This document shows positions 7,158-14,709 of a DNA stretch of 34,813 nucleotides, in pieces. This DNA is from Phycisphaerales bacterium. GTDB taxonomy: Bacteria > Planctomycetota > Phycisphaerae > Phycisphaerales > UBA1924. The stretch lies in NCBI GenBank assembly GCA_016793015.1, contig JAEUJD010000134.1, positions 1-34,813 on the forward strand, in the 5' to 3' direction. The notes under the pieces were generated by a model. It searched no databases. It was not told the DNA's origin and saw only the letters and a list, made by a program, of their open reading frames with translations. The translations under genes and the position numbers were made by a program. How positions within the stretch are numbered: position 1 is the stretch's first letter; every line of letters starts with the position of its first letter.

Positions 7158-8431
7158 GAGGGAACACTATCCAGTTGGAGCGACGGAGATTCGGCCGCTC
7201 GCGGCCTCGCCTCGATCCGGGCGGCGGGCTGGGCCTGCGGGGCAAGCCGCTCATGGCATTGCCAGAAGTGATCGAAAGAAGCCTGTATTGCGTAGTTCAG
7301 GGCGTTCAAGTGTGCCGCGTGCCCCATGCTCCGGCGGAGCGGAGCGTGGGTGCAGAGGCGATGGATCTGCCGCACCCACGCGGCAGGATCACGAGGCGAA
7401 AGCACGAATCCCGTCGGCTCTTGGACGAGGTCGTCTCTGATGACTTCTTTCGGGCCGCCGGTGTCGGTCACCAGCGCGGGAAGCCCACTCGCCTGCGCTT
7501 CGAGCACGACCTGCCCGAGAGTGTCAGTCGTGGAAGGAAAAACGAAAAAATCGCTGGAGGCGTACAGCCGCGAGAGCTCTTCACCATGTCGAAATCCGAG
7601 AAAGTGCGCATTGCAGCTTTCGAGATCGGCTTCCATGGTGGAGCGGTACGGGCCATCGCCGACGACGATGAGCCGCGCATCGAGGTCGGGCGCGATCGCT
7701 TGCAGTCGCTTCCAGATCAACGTGAGCAGCGGAAGGTTCTTTTCGATGCTGACCCGGCCGACGTACAGCACCTTCACGCCCGTCGAGGGGATTCCGAGGT
7801 TCGGCCAGCAACCCGGATCGCGAAACCGGGGATGAAAACGGGCGTTGTTGATGCCGGGATGGAGACGCACTCGTCGATGGGTTTCGATCCCAAGCCCGGC
7901 GAGCGCTGCGCCGTACTCCGCGCTGCGTGAGAAGACGAGTTGAAACGGGCGGTAAAAACGACGCATCGCGGCCCGAGCAACACGGGTGAGCGCCGCATCG
8001 TCGAAAAGGTGGTCGACATACGCCGGAAAATCGGTGTGGTAGACACCCGCCAGCGGAATGCGATGGCGCGAGGCGATCAGCCGACCCACGAGGCCGATCG
8101 GTCCGGGCGTGCTGATATGGATGACATCGGGCCGGAACGATCGCATCGCCCGGGAAAGCCTTCGGAGCGCCGGCAGCACAATCTCGAGGTCGCGGTATCC
8201 GGGTAAACAGGCCGCGGCACGGGGGCGGATGTTGTGCAGATTCGGCAAGTCGCGAATCGGCATGCGCGTGCTGGTGAAGATGTGCAGCGAGCGGCCACAG
8301 GCAAGCGATCGATCGGCGATGTCGTTCAGAAACCGGGAAACCCCGTTCACGTCGCCGAGCGTGTCGGTGAAAAGGGCGACCCGCACTCCTCGTGCATCGC
8401 CGGCGCAGGGCTGTTCCTCCCGCGATTTCAT
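7154..8431 (-). CDS. Glycosyltransferase family 4 (GT-B fold)
   Basis: A 425-residue protein of the GT4 class. The N-terminal half starts 'RVALFTDTLGDVNGVSRFLNDI', with the Gly-rich acceptor-side loop, and 'PDVIHISTPGPIGLVG'. The C-terminal half has 'KVLYVGRVSIEKNLPLL', 'ARLIVVGDGPYR' and the donor-binding 'PSTTDTLGQVVLEAQASGLPALVTDTGGPKEV' region with the E-x7-E signature. These fit retaining transferases using NDP-sugars, close to the family of GtfA/PimB-like enzymes. The ATG at 8429-8431 is preferred over an upstream frame that would run into the divergent coaD gene. It is coupled to the coiled-coil membrane protein by an ATGA overlap. Acceptor and donor are not predictable. Confidence 0.92.
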   Translation of the reverse strand: MKSREEQPCAGDARGVRVALFTDTLGDVNGVSRFLNDIADRSLACGRSLHIFTSTRMPIRDLPNLHNIRPRAAACLPGYRDLEIVLPALRRLSRAMRSFRPDVIHISTPGPIGLVGRLIASRHRIPLAGVYHTDFPAYVDHLFDDAALTRVARAAMRRFYRPFQLVFSRSAEYGAALAGLGIETHRRVRLHPGINNARFHPRFRDPGCWPNLGIPSTGVKVLYVGRVSIEKNLPLLTLIWKRLQAIAPDLDARLIVVGDGPYRSTMEADLESCNAHFLGFRHGEELSRLYASSDFFVFPSTTDTLGQVVLEAQASGLPALVTDTGGPKEVIRDDLVQEPTGFVLSPRDPAAWVRQIHRLCTHAPLRRSMGHAAHLNALNYAIQASFDHFWQCHERLAPQAQPAARIEARPRAAESPSLQLDSVPS

Positions 8432-8467
8432 GCCACAAGATAACGCGCCGGTTCCTACCCTTCCGAC

Positions 8468-9058
8468 ATGTCCCCGTCGACGCCTCACCCCCCGCATCGC
8501 AAGCACCTTGCGATCTACCCCGGCAGCTTCGACCCGATCACCTTCGGGCACCTCGATGTCATCCGGCGTGGGCGTCGTCTGTTCGATGAATTAATCGTCG
8601 CGGTCGGGCGGAATCCGTCCAAGAACCAGCTTTTCACTGCGGCCGAACGGCTGGAAATGACCCGGGCGCTCGTGGAAGAGCTTGTTAAGAAAGAACCCGA
8701 TGGTGCGGCTGTCAGCGTGCAGGCGTTCGACGGTTTGACCGTCGATTTCGCCAGGCGTGCGGGTGCCGCGGCACTGCTTCGGGGCGTGCGCAATCTCTCC
8801 GATCTGCAGTACGAAGTGCAGCAGGCGATCACAAACCGTGAAGTCGCGGGGCTGGAGACGGCATTCGTGGTCGCGGGGCAAACGTTTGCGTACACCAGCA
8901 GTTCGCTCATCAAGCAGATCACCGCCATGGGCGAAGACCTGACCGGGCTGACCGCGATGGTTCCGGCCCTGATCGTTGAAAGACTGCGAGAGAAAAAAGC
9001 GCAGCGGCACCCTGCTCTCGAAGAGTTGCGGTCGTCCGGCCAGGCGCGAGAGGTTTAA
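8468..9058 (+). CDS. coaD: Phosphopantetheine adenylyltransferase
   Basis: A 196-residue protein with the CoaD nucleotidyltransferase signature: 'AIYPGSFDPITFGHLDVIRRG' with the T/HxGH ATP-binding motif, 'VGRNPSKNQLFT', 'RGVRNLSDLQYE' and 'YTSSSLIKQI'. It transfers AMP from ATP to 4'-phosphopantetheine, giving dephospho-CoA, the penultimate step of coenzyme A synthesis in the cytoplasm. The N-terminus carries a short Pro/His-rich extension and the C-terminus about 25 extra charged residues relative to the common length near 160. It is divergent from the GT4 gene with only 36 bases between starts, and is followed three bases later by the MBL-fold gene, so the two are likely co-transcribed. Confidence 0.97.
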   Translation: MSPSTPHPPHRKHLAIYPGSFDPITFGHLDVIRRGRRLFDELIVAVGRNPSKNQLFTAAERLEMTRALVEELVKKEPDGAAVSVQAFDGLTVDFARRAGAAALLRGVRNLSDLQYEVQQAITNREVAGLETAFVVAGQTFAYTSSSLIKQITAMGEDLTGLTAMVPALIVERLREKKAQRHPALEELRSSGQAREV

Positions 9059-9061
9059 TCC

Positions 9062-9748
9062 ATGGATTGGCGAGTCATCAGCATCGGGACACTTCCGGCG
9101 CATCCATTATGGGGCGAAAAGGGTCAGGTGCGCACCGGCCACGCGACGACGACGCTGATCGTCTCGGGCGACAAGCGGATACTCATCGATCCCGGCCTTC
9201 CGGAGCAGATTCTGAATGCGCGTCTGGCCGAGCGTGCCAACCTCGCGGTATCGCAGATCACCGATGTCTTTCTCACCAGCTTCAAAAGCGATTGCCGCCG
9301 GGGAATCGGAGCGTTTGCGCACGCATCGTGGTGGATCTCCGAAGCCGAGCGCGAAGGCGTGGGTGTGCCGATCGCTCAGCGGCTGAAAGAACTGAATCCC
9401 GACGACGAGGAAGATCAGGTTCTGAAGGATGTGCTCTCGCGCGATGTTGCTGTGCTCCAGCGCTGCAAGGTCGCTCCCGATCGCCTCGCCGATCGCGTCG
9501 CACTCTTCCCGCTGCCCGGCGTCACGCCCGGACTCTGCGGCATCTTGCTCGAGGATGCACGGTTCACAGTGCTCGTCACCGGCGATGCGATCCCCACGGT
9601 CGAACATCTCGAACGCGGGCAGGTGCTGGCGGGCGCTGTCGATGGCGGCAAAGCACGCGAGAGCTTTGCCGAGGCCATCGAGGTTGCGGACATGTTCATC
9701 CTGGGGCGTGACAACCTGGTTGTGAATCCGACCAAGAAGCCGTTCTGA
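9062..9748 (+). CDS. Metallo-beta-lactamase-fold protein lacking the metal-binding histidines
   Basis: A 228-residue protein with the MBL topology: an N-terminal 'HATTTLIVSGDKRILIDPGLP' matches the usual 'N.y.l..g...lIDtG' strand, then 'SQITDVFLTSFKSDCRRGI' sits where active family members have THxHxDH, 'PGVTPGLCGILL' where they have the TPGHTPG turn, and 'VLVTGDAIPT' where they have GD. His residues of the first motif are replaced by Ser, Lys and Cys, and the histidine of the TPGHTPG turn is Val. Only the Asp of GDA clearly remains. The fold is therefore probably kept while hydrolase activity is lost; a binding or regulatory role is inference. The gene starts three bases after coaD, indicating an operon. 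Confidence 0.75.
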   Translation: MDWRVISIGTLPAHPLWGEKGQVRTGHATTTLIVSGDKRILIDPGLPEQILNARLAERANLAVSQITDVFLTSFKSDCRRGIGAFAHASWWISEAEREGVGVPIAQRLKELNPDDEEDQVLKDVLSRDVAVLQRCKVAPDRLADRVALFPLPGVTPGLCGILLEDARFTVLVTGDAIPTVEHLERGQVLAGAVDGGKARESFAEAIEVADMFILGRDNLVVNPTKKPF

Positions 9749-9803
9749 TCTGGGCGATTTCTCGCGATGTCGCGCGGCTCGCTCGTGCGCTTGAGCGCCG
9801 CGC

Positions 9804-10880
9804 TCAGGGTGTTCCGTATTCCGCGACGTCTTTCGTCAGCCGGTCGATCAGATCCCTATCCGGGGGCAGCGCGGCCTCAGCGAGTTCAAGGCCCTTGCGT
9901 GCCGATCGCAGCGCGTTTGCGCGGTCGCCATTGATCGCCTGCGCCCGCGCCAGCAGCGCGAGCGAGCGTGGCTTCTCGTGGCGATCGAGCTTTGCCGCCC
10001 GCGTTGCCGCCGCGAGCAGAAGGACCCGCAGGCGGGGCTCTTTGCGTGCATCGAAGACCGAATCGGTCTCCAGCATCTCGTTTCCGAATTGCATCAGATC
10101 TTCGCCGAGGGCCTCGGCAAACTCGATCGACGGAAGATCCTGAAATTCGGTGGTCAGCCGCTCTCCGGCTTTGACCATGCGTTCGACGTCCTTGGTTCGC
10201 TGCGCGCGAATGACTTCGATCCGCAACCAGCCAAGATCCTCTGCCGATTCCATCTCGTGCCGCACCTGATCGTGGTTCCAGACTCCCGCCAGGACGGCAT
10301 TGAGGATTTCCGTTGTTGCGCCGGGCGGACCATACCACGCAATTGCGCCGTGTTTATCGATGACGAAGATCGTGGTGGGTTGCTGCTCGCCGCAGGCCGT
10401 CAGATATGCCGTGCGGGAACGCACGCCGTCGTCCCAGGCGAGCGGAAAGCGGATGTTGCCCTTGATCGAATCGGCCTTACGCCGCCACGAATCAAGGCTC
10501 ATGCGCTGTTCCTGGCCCGCGACTGCCATGACGCGCACGGGTTGGTCCGCAAATCGCTCGGAGAGCTTTGAGATCGCCTCCATCAGAGCGTCGATCTTGC
10601 TGTTGGACGATGGGACGAACGCGATGACGTACGCCGTGCCCTCCTTGAAGGGCTCGACCGGCCCGAGCGAGTTCCATTCGGCAACGTGCAGCGGGGGCGC
10701 TTTGTCGCCGATTCGCAGCGTCCGCGTTGGCTGCGTTTCGCGCACGGAGAGTTTCGGCCGCTCGGTGTAGTCCGGACCTCCGTTCTCGCACACCCCGGCG
10801 TGATATCGGCCCATCCCGCTCCGGGGATCGTCCGCCGAACACGCAAAGCCGAGCAGCGCTACGAGCAAGAAGGAGTTCAT
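9804..10880 (-). CDS. TlpA/redoxin-like lipoprotein without the CxxC motif
   Basis: A 358-residue protein. The N-terminus MNSFLLVALLGFAC14 looks like a short lipoprotein signal. From about residue 55, 'LRIGDKAPPLHVAEWNSLGPVEPF' is the opening of an AhpC/TSA-redoxin domain, and 'TTIFVIDKHGAIAWYGPP' is the later strand with a neutral loop where cis-Pro would lie. At the place of the catalytic WCxxC the sequence reads FVPSSNSK (residues 88-95), so redox chemistry through a dithiol is not possible there. The C-terminal 130 residues are alpha-helical and TPR-like. It resembles the next gene downstream of 12.2 kb over its whole length, so the two are tandem paralogues. The ATG is preferred to an upstream frame with 39 extra residues because it places the signal at the N-terminus. 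Confidence 0.8.
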   Translation of the reverse strand: MNSFLLVALLGFACSADDPRSGMGRYHAGVCENGGPDYTERPKLSVRETQPTRTLRIGDKAPPLHVAEWNSLGPVEPFKEGTAYVIAFVPSSNSKIDALMEAISKLSERFADQPVRVMAVAGQEQRMSLDSWRRKADSIKGNIRFPLAWDDGVRSRTAYLTACGEQQPTTIFVIDKHGAIAWYGPPGATTEILNAVLAGVWNHDQVRHEMESAEDLGWLRIEVIRAQRTKDVERMVKAGERLTTEFQDLPSIEFAEALGEDLMQFGNEMLETDSVFDARKEPRLRVLLLAAATRAAKLDRHEKPRSLALLARAQAINGDRANALRSARKGLELAEAALPPDRDLIDRLTKDVAEYGTP

Positions 10881-11161
10881 CGCGAGTGCATTTCCGAAGT
10901 GGACCCGCAAGGTTGCACGAAGTGGGGACCTCCGAAATGAAAAGGTGCTTCCGGGGACTGCGGGTTTGACCCCGTTCCGGTATGTGCGGCCAGCCATCGA
11001 TTGCTTCGATCAGTCGCGCAAGCCAGCTTCCTGTCATCGAATGCAGGACGCCTGCGCCATGCCGTACGAGCCCGAAGCGCAGCGAGGGACGCGGTTGCTT
11101 CCACGTTCAATGCGCGCTCTGGAACGCGATCAAACGCCCCGCAGATCCCGGATGAACCAAT
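10881..11161. other. Intergenic stretch, no gene seen
   Basis: The 281 bases between the CxxC-less redoxin start and the terminator of the TlpA gene hold only short overlapping open frames with no start signals or recognisable motifs. The region should contain the promoter of the redoxin gene on the minus strand, but no convincing -10/-35 pair was found. Confidence 0.5.
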
Positions 11162-11195
11162 GAAAAGCCCCGGAGCGGCTGCTCCGGGGCTTCTT
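11162..11195 (-). terminator. Rho-independent terminator of the TlpA-like gene
   Basis: Perfect 12-bp stem AAGCCCCGGAGC / GCTCCGGGGCTT with a four-base loop, followed on the minus strand by TTTTC. It lies 29 bases past the stop of the TlpA-like gene. Confidence 0.85.
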
Positions 11196-11223
11196 GGTTC
11201 GGTATTCGATCCGGATCGGAATG

Positions 11224-12216
11224 TTACTTCTGGAGCTTCAGGAGCGACCCTTCCAGTTCTTTCTTCATCTCGTCGTCTTTCGCCAGTTCGATGGCTTTCT
11301 TCTCGGTCGCGATGGCATTGGCCTTGTCGCCCGCCGCGAAGTACGCCCATGCCAGCGTGTCGAGCGTGCCGGCATCCGAGTTGCCCGTGGCGCTGCTCGC
11401 CCGCTTCGCCGCATCAAGGGCGAATTCGGCCAGCTTGGGGTTCGCGGCAAAGTCGATCCCGCGACCGGGATCAACAATCGACCACGCGACCATGTTCAAC
11501 GTGCTTGCATCCGCCCCGCGGGCTTCGATCAGCGCACGGCCGTGCTCGAGCATTCCCGCGGCATCCTTCTTCCTTGTCGCCATCGAGAACCGCATAGACC
11601 CCAGGTTTGCCTGTTGCTCAGGCTCGAATCGGCTGCGCTCCGCCGCCACATCCCATTGGCCCGCGACGATCTTCGAGAGAGGCTCGTCCATCTCAAAGGG
11701 GCTGCCGATCCATGCGATCGTTCCCGTCTGGTCCACGATGAACGCCGTGGGGATTCCCGGCTGCGCCGCCGCGAGCATGTACGCGCTGGTCGTCTGGCGA
11801 TCCTGATCCCAGGCGACCGTGTACCCCATCGTGTCGCCCTTTTCAGTGGTCATCTTCTCGACACCGGCGAGCGAGTTGCGCGGATCGACGCTCGTGACGC
11901 CGATGATCGTCACGCCCTTGTCCTTGTACTGCTTCTGCAGTTCGGAAAGGTGGGGCATGCTCGCCTTGCACGGGCCGCACCACGTCGCCCAGAACTCGAC
12001 CACGGTGACCTTGCCCGGCGCGAACGCCGTGACCGGCGCACCTTTGACCCACTTGTTGATCGCAAGCGCGGGCGCCTTGTCGCCCACGGTGAGCGAGCCG
12101 ATCTGAACCTCGGGCGCTGCCTTGGATGCCGCCGCGGGTTTCGGCGAGTCTTCGATCGCAAGCACAGGCGAGGCAAGGCCGACAACGACAAGAAGAGCAA
12201 GCGGTGCGAATTTCAT
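11224..12216 (-). CDS. TlpA-like exported thiol:disulfide oxidoreductase
   Basis: A 330-residue protein with a cleavable signal peptide (residues 1-20, ending VLA-IE). The thioredoxin-fold domain begins 'SLTVGDKAPALAINKWVKG' and has the active site 'EFWATWCGPCK' with Cys80 and Cys83, then 'GVTIIGVTSVD' and 'GIPTAFIVDQTGTIAW' with the cis-Pro loop. The C-terminal third is helical with TPR-like repeats ('LDTLAWAYFAAGDKANAIATEKKAIELA'). It should act in the periplasm on protein or small-molecule disulfides. The ATG at 12214-12216 is supported by GGAG six bases upstream. A consensus -10 TATAAT lies about 40 bases upstream. It shares ancestry with the CxxC-less neighbour. The partner electron donor is not in the window. 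Confidence 0.92.
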   Translation of the reverse strand: MKFAPLALLVVVGLASPVLAIEDSPKPAAASKAAPEVQIGSLTVGDKAPALAINKWVKGAPVTAFAPGKVTVVEFWATWCGPCKASMPHLSELQKQYKDKGVTIIGVTSVDPRNSLAGVEKMTTEKGDTMGYTVAWDQDRQTTSAYMLAAAQPGIPTAFIVDQTGTIAWIGSPFEMDEPLSKIVAGQWDVAAERSRFEPEQQANLGSMRFSMATRKKDAAGMLEHGRALIEARGADASTLNMVAWSIVDPGRGIDFAANPKLAEFALDAAKRASSATGNSDAGTLDTLAWAYFAAGDKANAIATEKKAIELAKDDEMKKELEGSLLKLQK

Positions 12217-12256
12217 GCGAATCTCCGTAAATGGCGCCCGTGAAATCTCCGTCCAC

Positions 12257-12262
12257 ATTATA
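12257..12262 (-). promoter_or_regulatory. Probable -10 box of the TlpA-like gene
   Basis: TATAAT on the minus strand, 40 bases before the ATG. No good -35 is present at 16-18 bases. The following leader carries ACGGAGATT twice, the second copy containing the ribosome binding site. Confidence 0.4.
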
Positions 12263-12431
12263 TTGCATCCTTGCCCCGATGCCTGTACACGGCTCGGATG
12301 CTGGAAAAGCAGCCCTTCGGATACCGACCAAACGCCGCGTGGTGGCGGGGAGATCGCAACTCACTCCCGCATTCGCGGTATCTTGCCCACCCGGTGCAGA
12401 CGCATGCCCGGTCGATTCTCAAGGGGATGCC

Positions 12432-14678
12432 ATGACGATTCCGCAGCCAAATCTCTCCAAGCACCTCCGCCCGCCGCAGGCGACCGCTCACCGCCGTCCG
12501 AGCGCACTTCCCCGCGTGGGCTTGCTCCTTGGGCTGGGCAGCTTCTTCGCATCGGCAATCACCGGCAGCGTACACGGGTTCGGCGCTGTTTCGGCTTCGC
12601 TTGCCGCGGCGGATGCGCTGGAACTCGCCGGGAACTGGTCCGGTGCAGTCACCACCCCGGCGGGCAAACTCGAGTTTGTTCTGCGGTTTTCGTCGAACAC
12701 CGCGGGCGTCATCTCGATCCCCACACAGGGCGTGAAGGATGTGCCACTGGAAGCGATCGCGGTCGATGCGGGCTCATCGCCGGCGAAAGTGACGTTCCGA
12801 ATCAAGGAAGTCGCCGGCATCGGTGGCGGCCCGACTTTTTCCGGTCAGTGCAGCGCCGACGGCAAGACGATCTCGGGTGACTTCCGTCAGGGAGGCGGTA
12901 GTTTCCCTTTCGAGATCACCCGCGGCGACTCGTCAAAGGCTCTCACCGATTCGCTCGCGGGGCTGGATGAGTTTCTGGCGAAAGCGATCATCGATTGGAA
13001 AGTCCCCGGCATGGCAGTCGCCATCATCAAGGGTGACGAGATTGTGTACGCCAAAGGGTTTGGCTTCCGCGATGCGGAGCAGAGGCTCCCGGTTTCGGAG
13101 AACACGCTCTTCCCGATCGGGTCGGCCACGAAGGCTTTCACGACGTTCGTCATGGGCCAGCTCGCCGATGAAGCCAAGCTCGACTTTGATGAGCCGGTAC
13201 GCACGTATTTGCCCGAGCTCAAACTCTTCGATGCCGTTGCGACCGAACGCATCACCCCGCGTGACCTCGTCACGCATCGCTCGGGTCTGCCCGGGCACGA
13301 TCGGCTCTGGTACGCCAACACCCCGCGCACAAGGGCCGAGTTGCTCGGCCGCCTTGCCTTCCTGCCCAACAACCAAGACCTCCGCAGCAAGTGGCAGTAC
13401 AACAACCTGATGTACATGACCGCCGGCTGCATGGAGGAAAAGCTGACGGGCAAGACGTGGGAAGAGAACATCCGCCAGCGGATTCTCGTTCCGCTCGGCA
13501 TGAAGCGCACGACCCTGAACAACGACGACTCACAGAAGGACTCGGATTTCGCGCTCGGCTACCGACAGGATTTCGAGACCGACGACGTCGTCCGGTTCAG
13601 CTTCCGCGATATCGCGGCCATGGGACCCGCCGGTTCGATCAACTCCTCCGTCAAGGAAATGGCGAACTGGGTGCGGCTCAACCTTGCGGGCGGAGCATTC
13701 GAGGGCAAGCGGCTCATTCAGGCCGCCACGCTGAAGGAGCTCATGACGCCCCAGATGTCGATGGGTGGCGGCCCGACCGACAATCCCGAAGTGATACCGG
13801 TCGGCTACGCGATGGGCTGGTTTGTCGAGGCGTACCGGGGTCGCCGCCGTCTCCATCACGGTGGCAACATCGATGGCTTTACCGCGATGGTTTCTATCCT
13901 GCCCCGCGAGCAGCTCGGCGTGGTTGTCCTCAGCAATATGAATGGAAGCGGGCTGCCCGACGCCGCGACGCGCCACATCTTTGATCGACTCACCGGGATG
14001 AACGCGATCGACTGGAGCGGGCAATCACTCGCGCAGGTCGCGTCGGCACGCACGCAGGCCAAGCAAGCAAAGACCGCCCTGGCCGCGACGCGCAAGGCCG
14101 GCACGCAGCCTTCGCACCCGCTCGAGGATTACACCGGGCGCTTCGAGCACCCGGGCTACGGGGTCCTCACAATCGAGAAAGACGCGACTGGTAAAGAGCT
14201 GACGTTTATCTACAACGGCATCGTCACGCCGCTCGAACACTGGCACTACGACATCTTCAGCGGCAGGAAATCCGAGAAGGAGTTCTTCTTTGAATCCTTC
14301 AAACTTGACTTTGTGACCGGTACGGATGGGGAGATCGTGGGCGTCCGTGCCGCGATGGAACCGGCTGAAGAGCCCTTTACCTTCACTCGGCTCGGCGATG
14401 CGAAGTTGAGCGACGCAACGTTCCTTCATCAGCTTGTCGGTGAATTCGCGATCGAAGCACAGCCCGTTCGCTTCGCGCTCGTCGGGTCAACCCTCACCGC
14501 AACGCTTCCGGGTCAGCCCGTCTACGAGCTCGAGCCGACGCGCAACGCCACGTTCCGGATAAAAACGCTGCCGGGGTTCACGATTCAGTTCATTGCGGGA
14601 TCGGGTGGAGCATTCGACGAGGCGAGATTTGTGCAGCCAAACGGCGTATTTGTCGCAAGGCGTGTGCCCGCGAAGTGA
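12432..14678 (+). CDS. Serine beta-lactamase-family hydrolase with N- and C-terminal beta domains
   Basis: A 748-residue exported protein. The N-terminal basic region and hydrophobic segment (about residues 27-60) act as signal. Residues 70-165 form a beta-rich domain starting 'LELAGNWSGAV'. The catalytic domain follows with S231-A-T-K234 (SxxK nucleophile and base), Tyr323-Asn-Asn325 (YxN) and His476-Gly-Gly (in place of KTG), which place it with class C beta-lactamases, penicillin-binding proteins and esterases such as EstB. The C-terminal 200 residues resemble the DUF3471/lipocalin-like tails of these enzymes. The natural substrate, whether a peptide, ester or amide, is not predictable. 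AAGGGG lies six bases before the chosen ATG. Only 31 bases separate it from the S9 peptidase gene, so they are probably co-transcribed. Confidence 0.92.
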   Translation: MTIPQPNLSKHLRPPQATAHRRPSALPRVGLLLGLGSFFASAITGSVHGFGAVSASLAAADALELAGNWSGAVTTPAGKLEFVLRFSSNTAGVISIPTQGVKDVPLEAIAVDAGSSPAKVTFRIKEVAGIGGGPTFSGQCSADGKTISGDFRQGGGSFPFEITRGDSSKALTDSLAGLDEFLAKAIIDWKVPGMAVAIIKGDEIVYAKGFGFRDAEQRLPVSENTLFPIGSATKAFTTFVMGQLADEAKLDFDEPVRTYLPELKLFDAVATERITPRDLVTHRSGLPGHDRLWYANTPRTRAELLGRLAFLPNNQDLRSKWQYNNLMYMTAGCMEEKLTGKTWEENIRQRILVPLGMKRTTLNNDDSQKDSDFALGYRQDFETDDVVRFSFRDIAAMGPAGSINSSVKEMANWVRLNLAGGAFEGKRLIQAATLKELMTPQMSMGGGPTDNPEVIPVGYAMGWFVEAYRGRRRLHHGGNIDGFTAMVSILPREQLGVVVLSNMNGSGLPDAATRHIFDRLTGMNAIDWSGQSLAQVASARTQAKQAKTALAATRKAGTQPSHPLEDYTGRFEHPGYGVLTIEKDATGKELTFIYNGIVTPLEHWHYDIFSGRKSEKEFFFESFKLDFVTGTDGEIVGVRAAMEPAEEPFTFTRLGDAKLSDATFLHQLVGEFAIEAQPVRFALVGSTLTATLPGQPVYELEPTRNATFRIKTLPGFTIQFIAGSGGAFDEARFVQPNGVFVARRVPAK

Positions 14679-14709
14679 TCAGAATTGCGGCATCGGATAC
14701 CCTTGTTCG

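Noticed and set aside
10920..10985. Possible small dispersed element around the GGGGACTG...GACCCC sequence
   Set aside because: Only a four-base inverted match could be shown and no second copy is present in the window.
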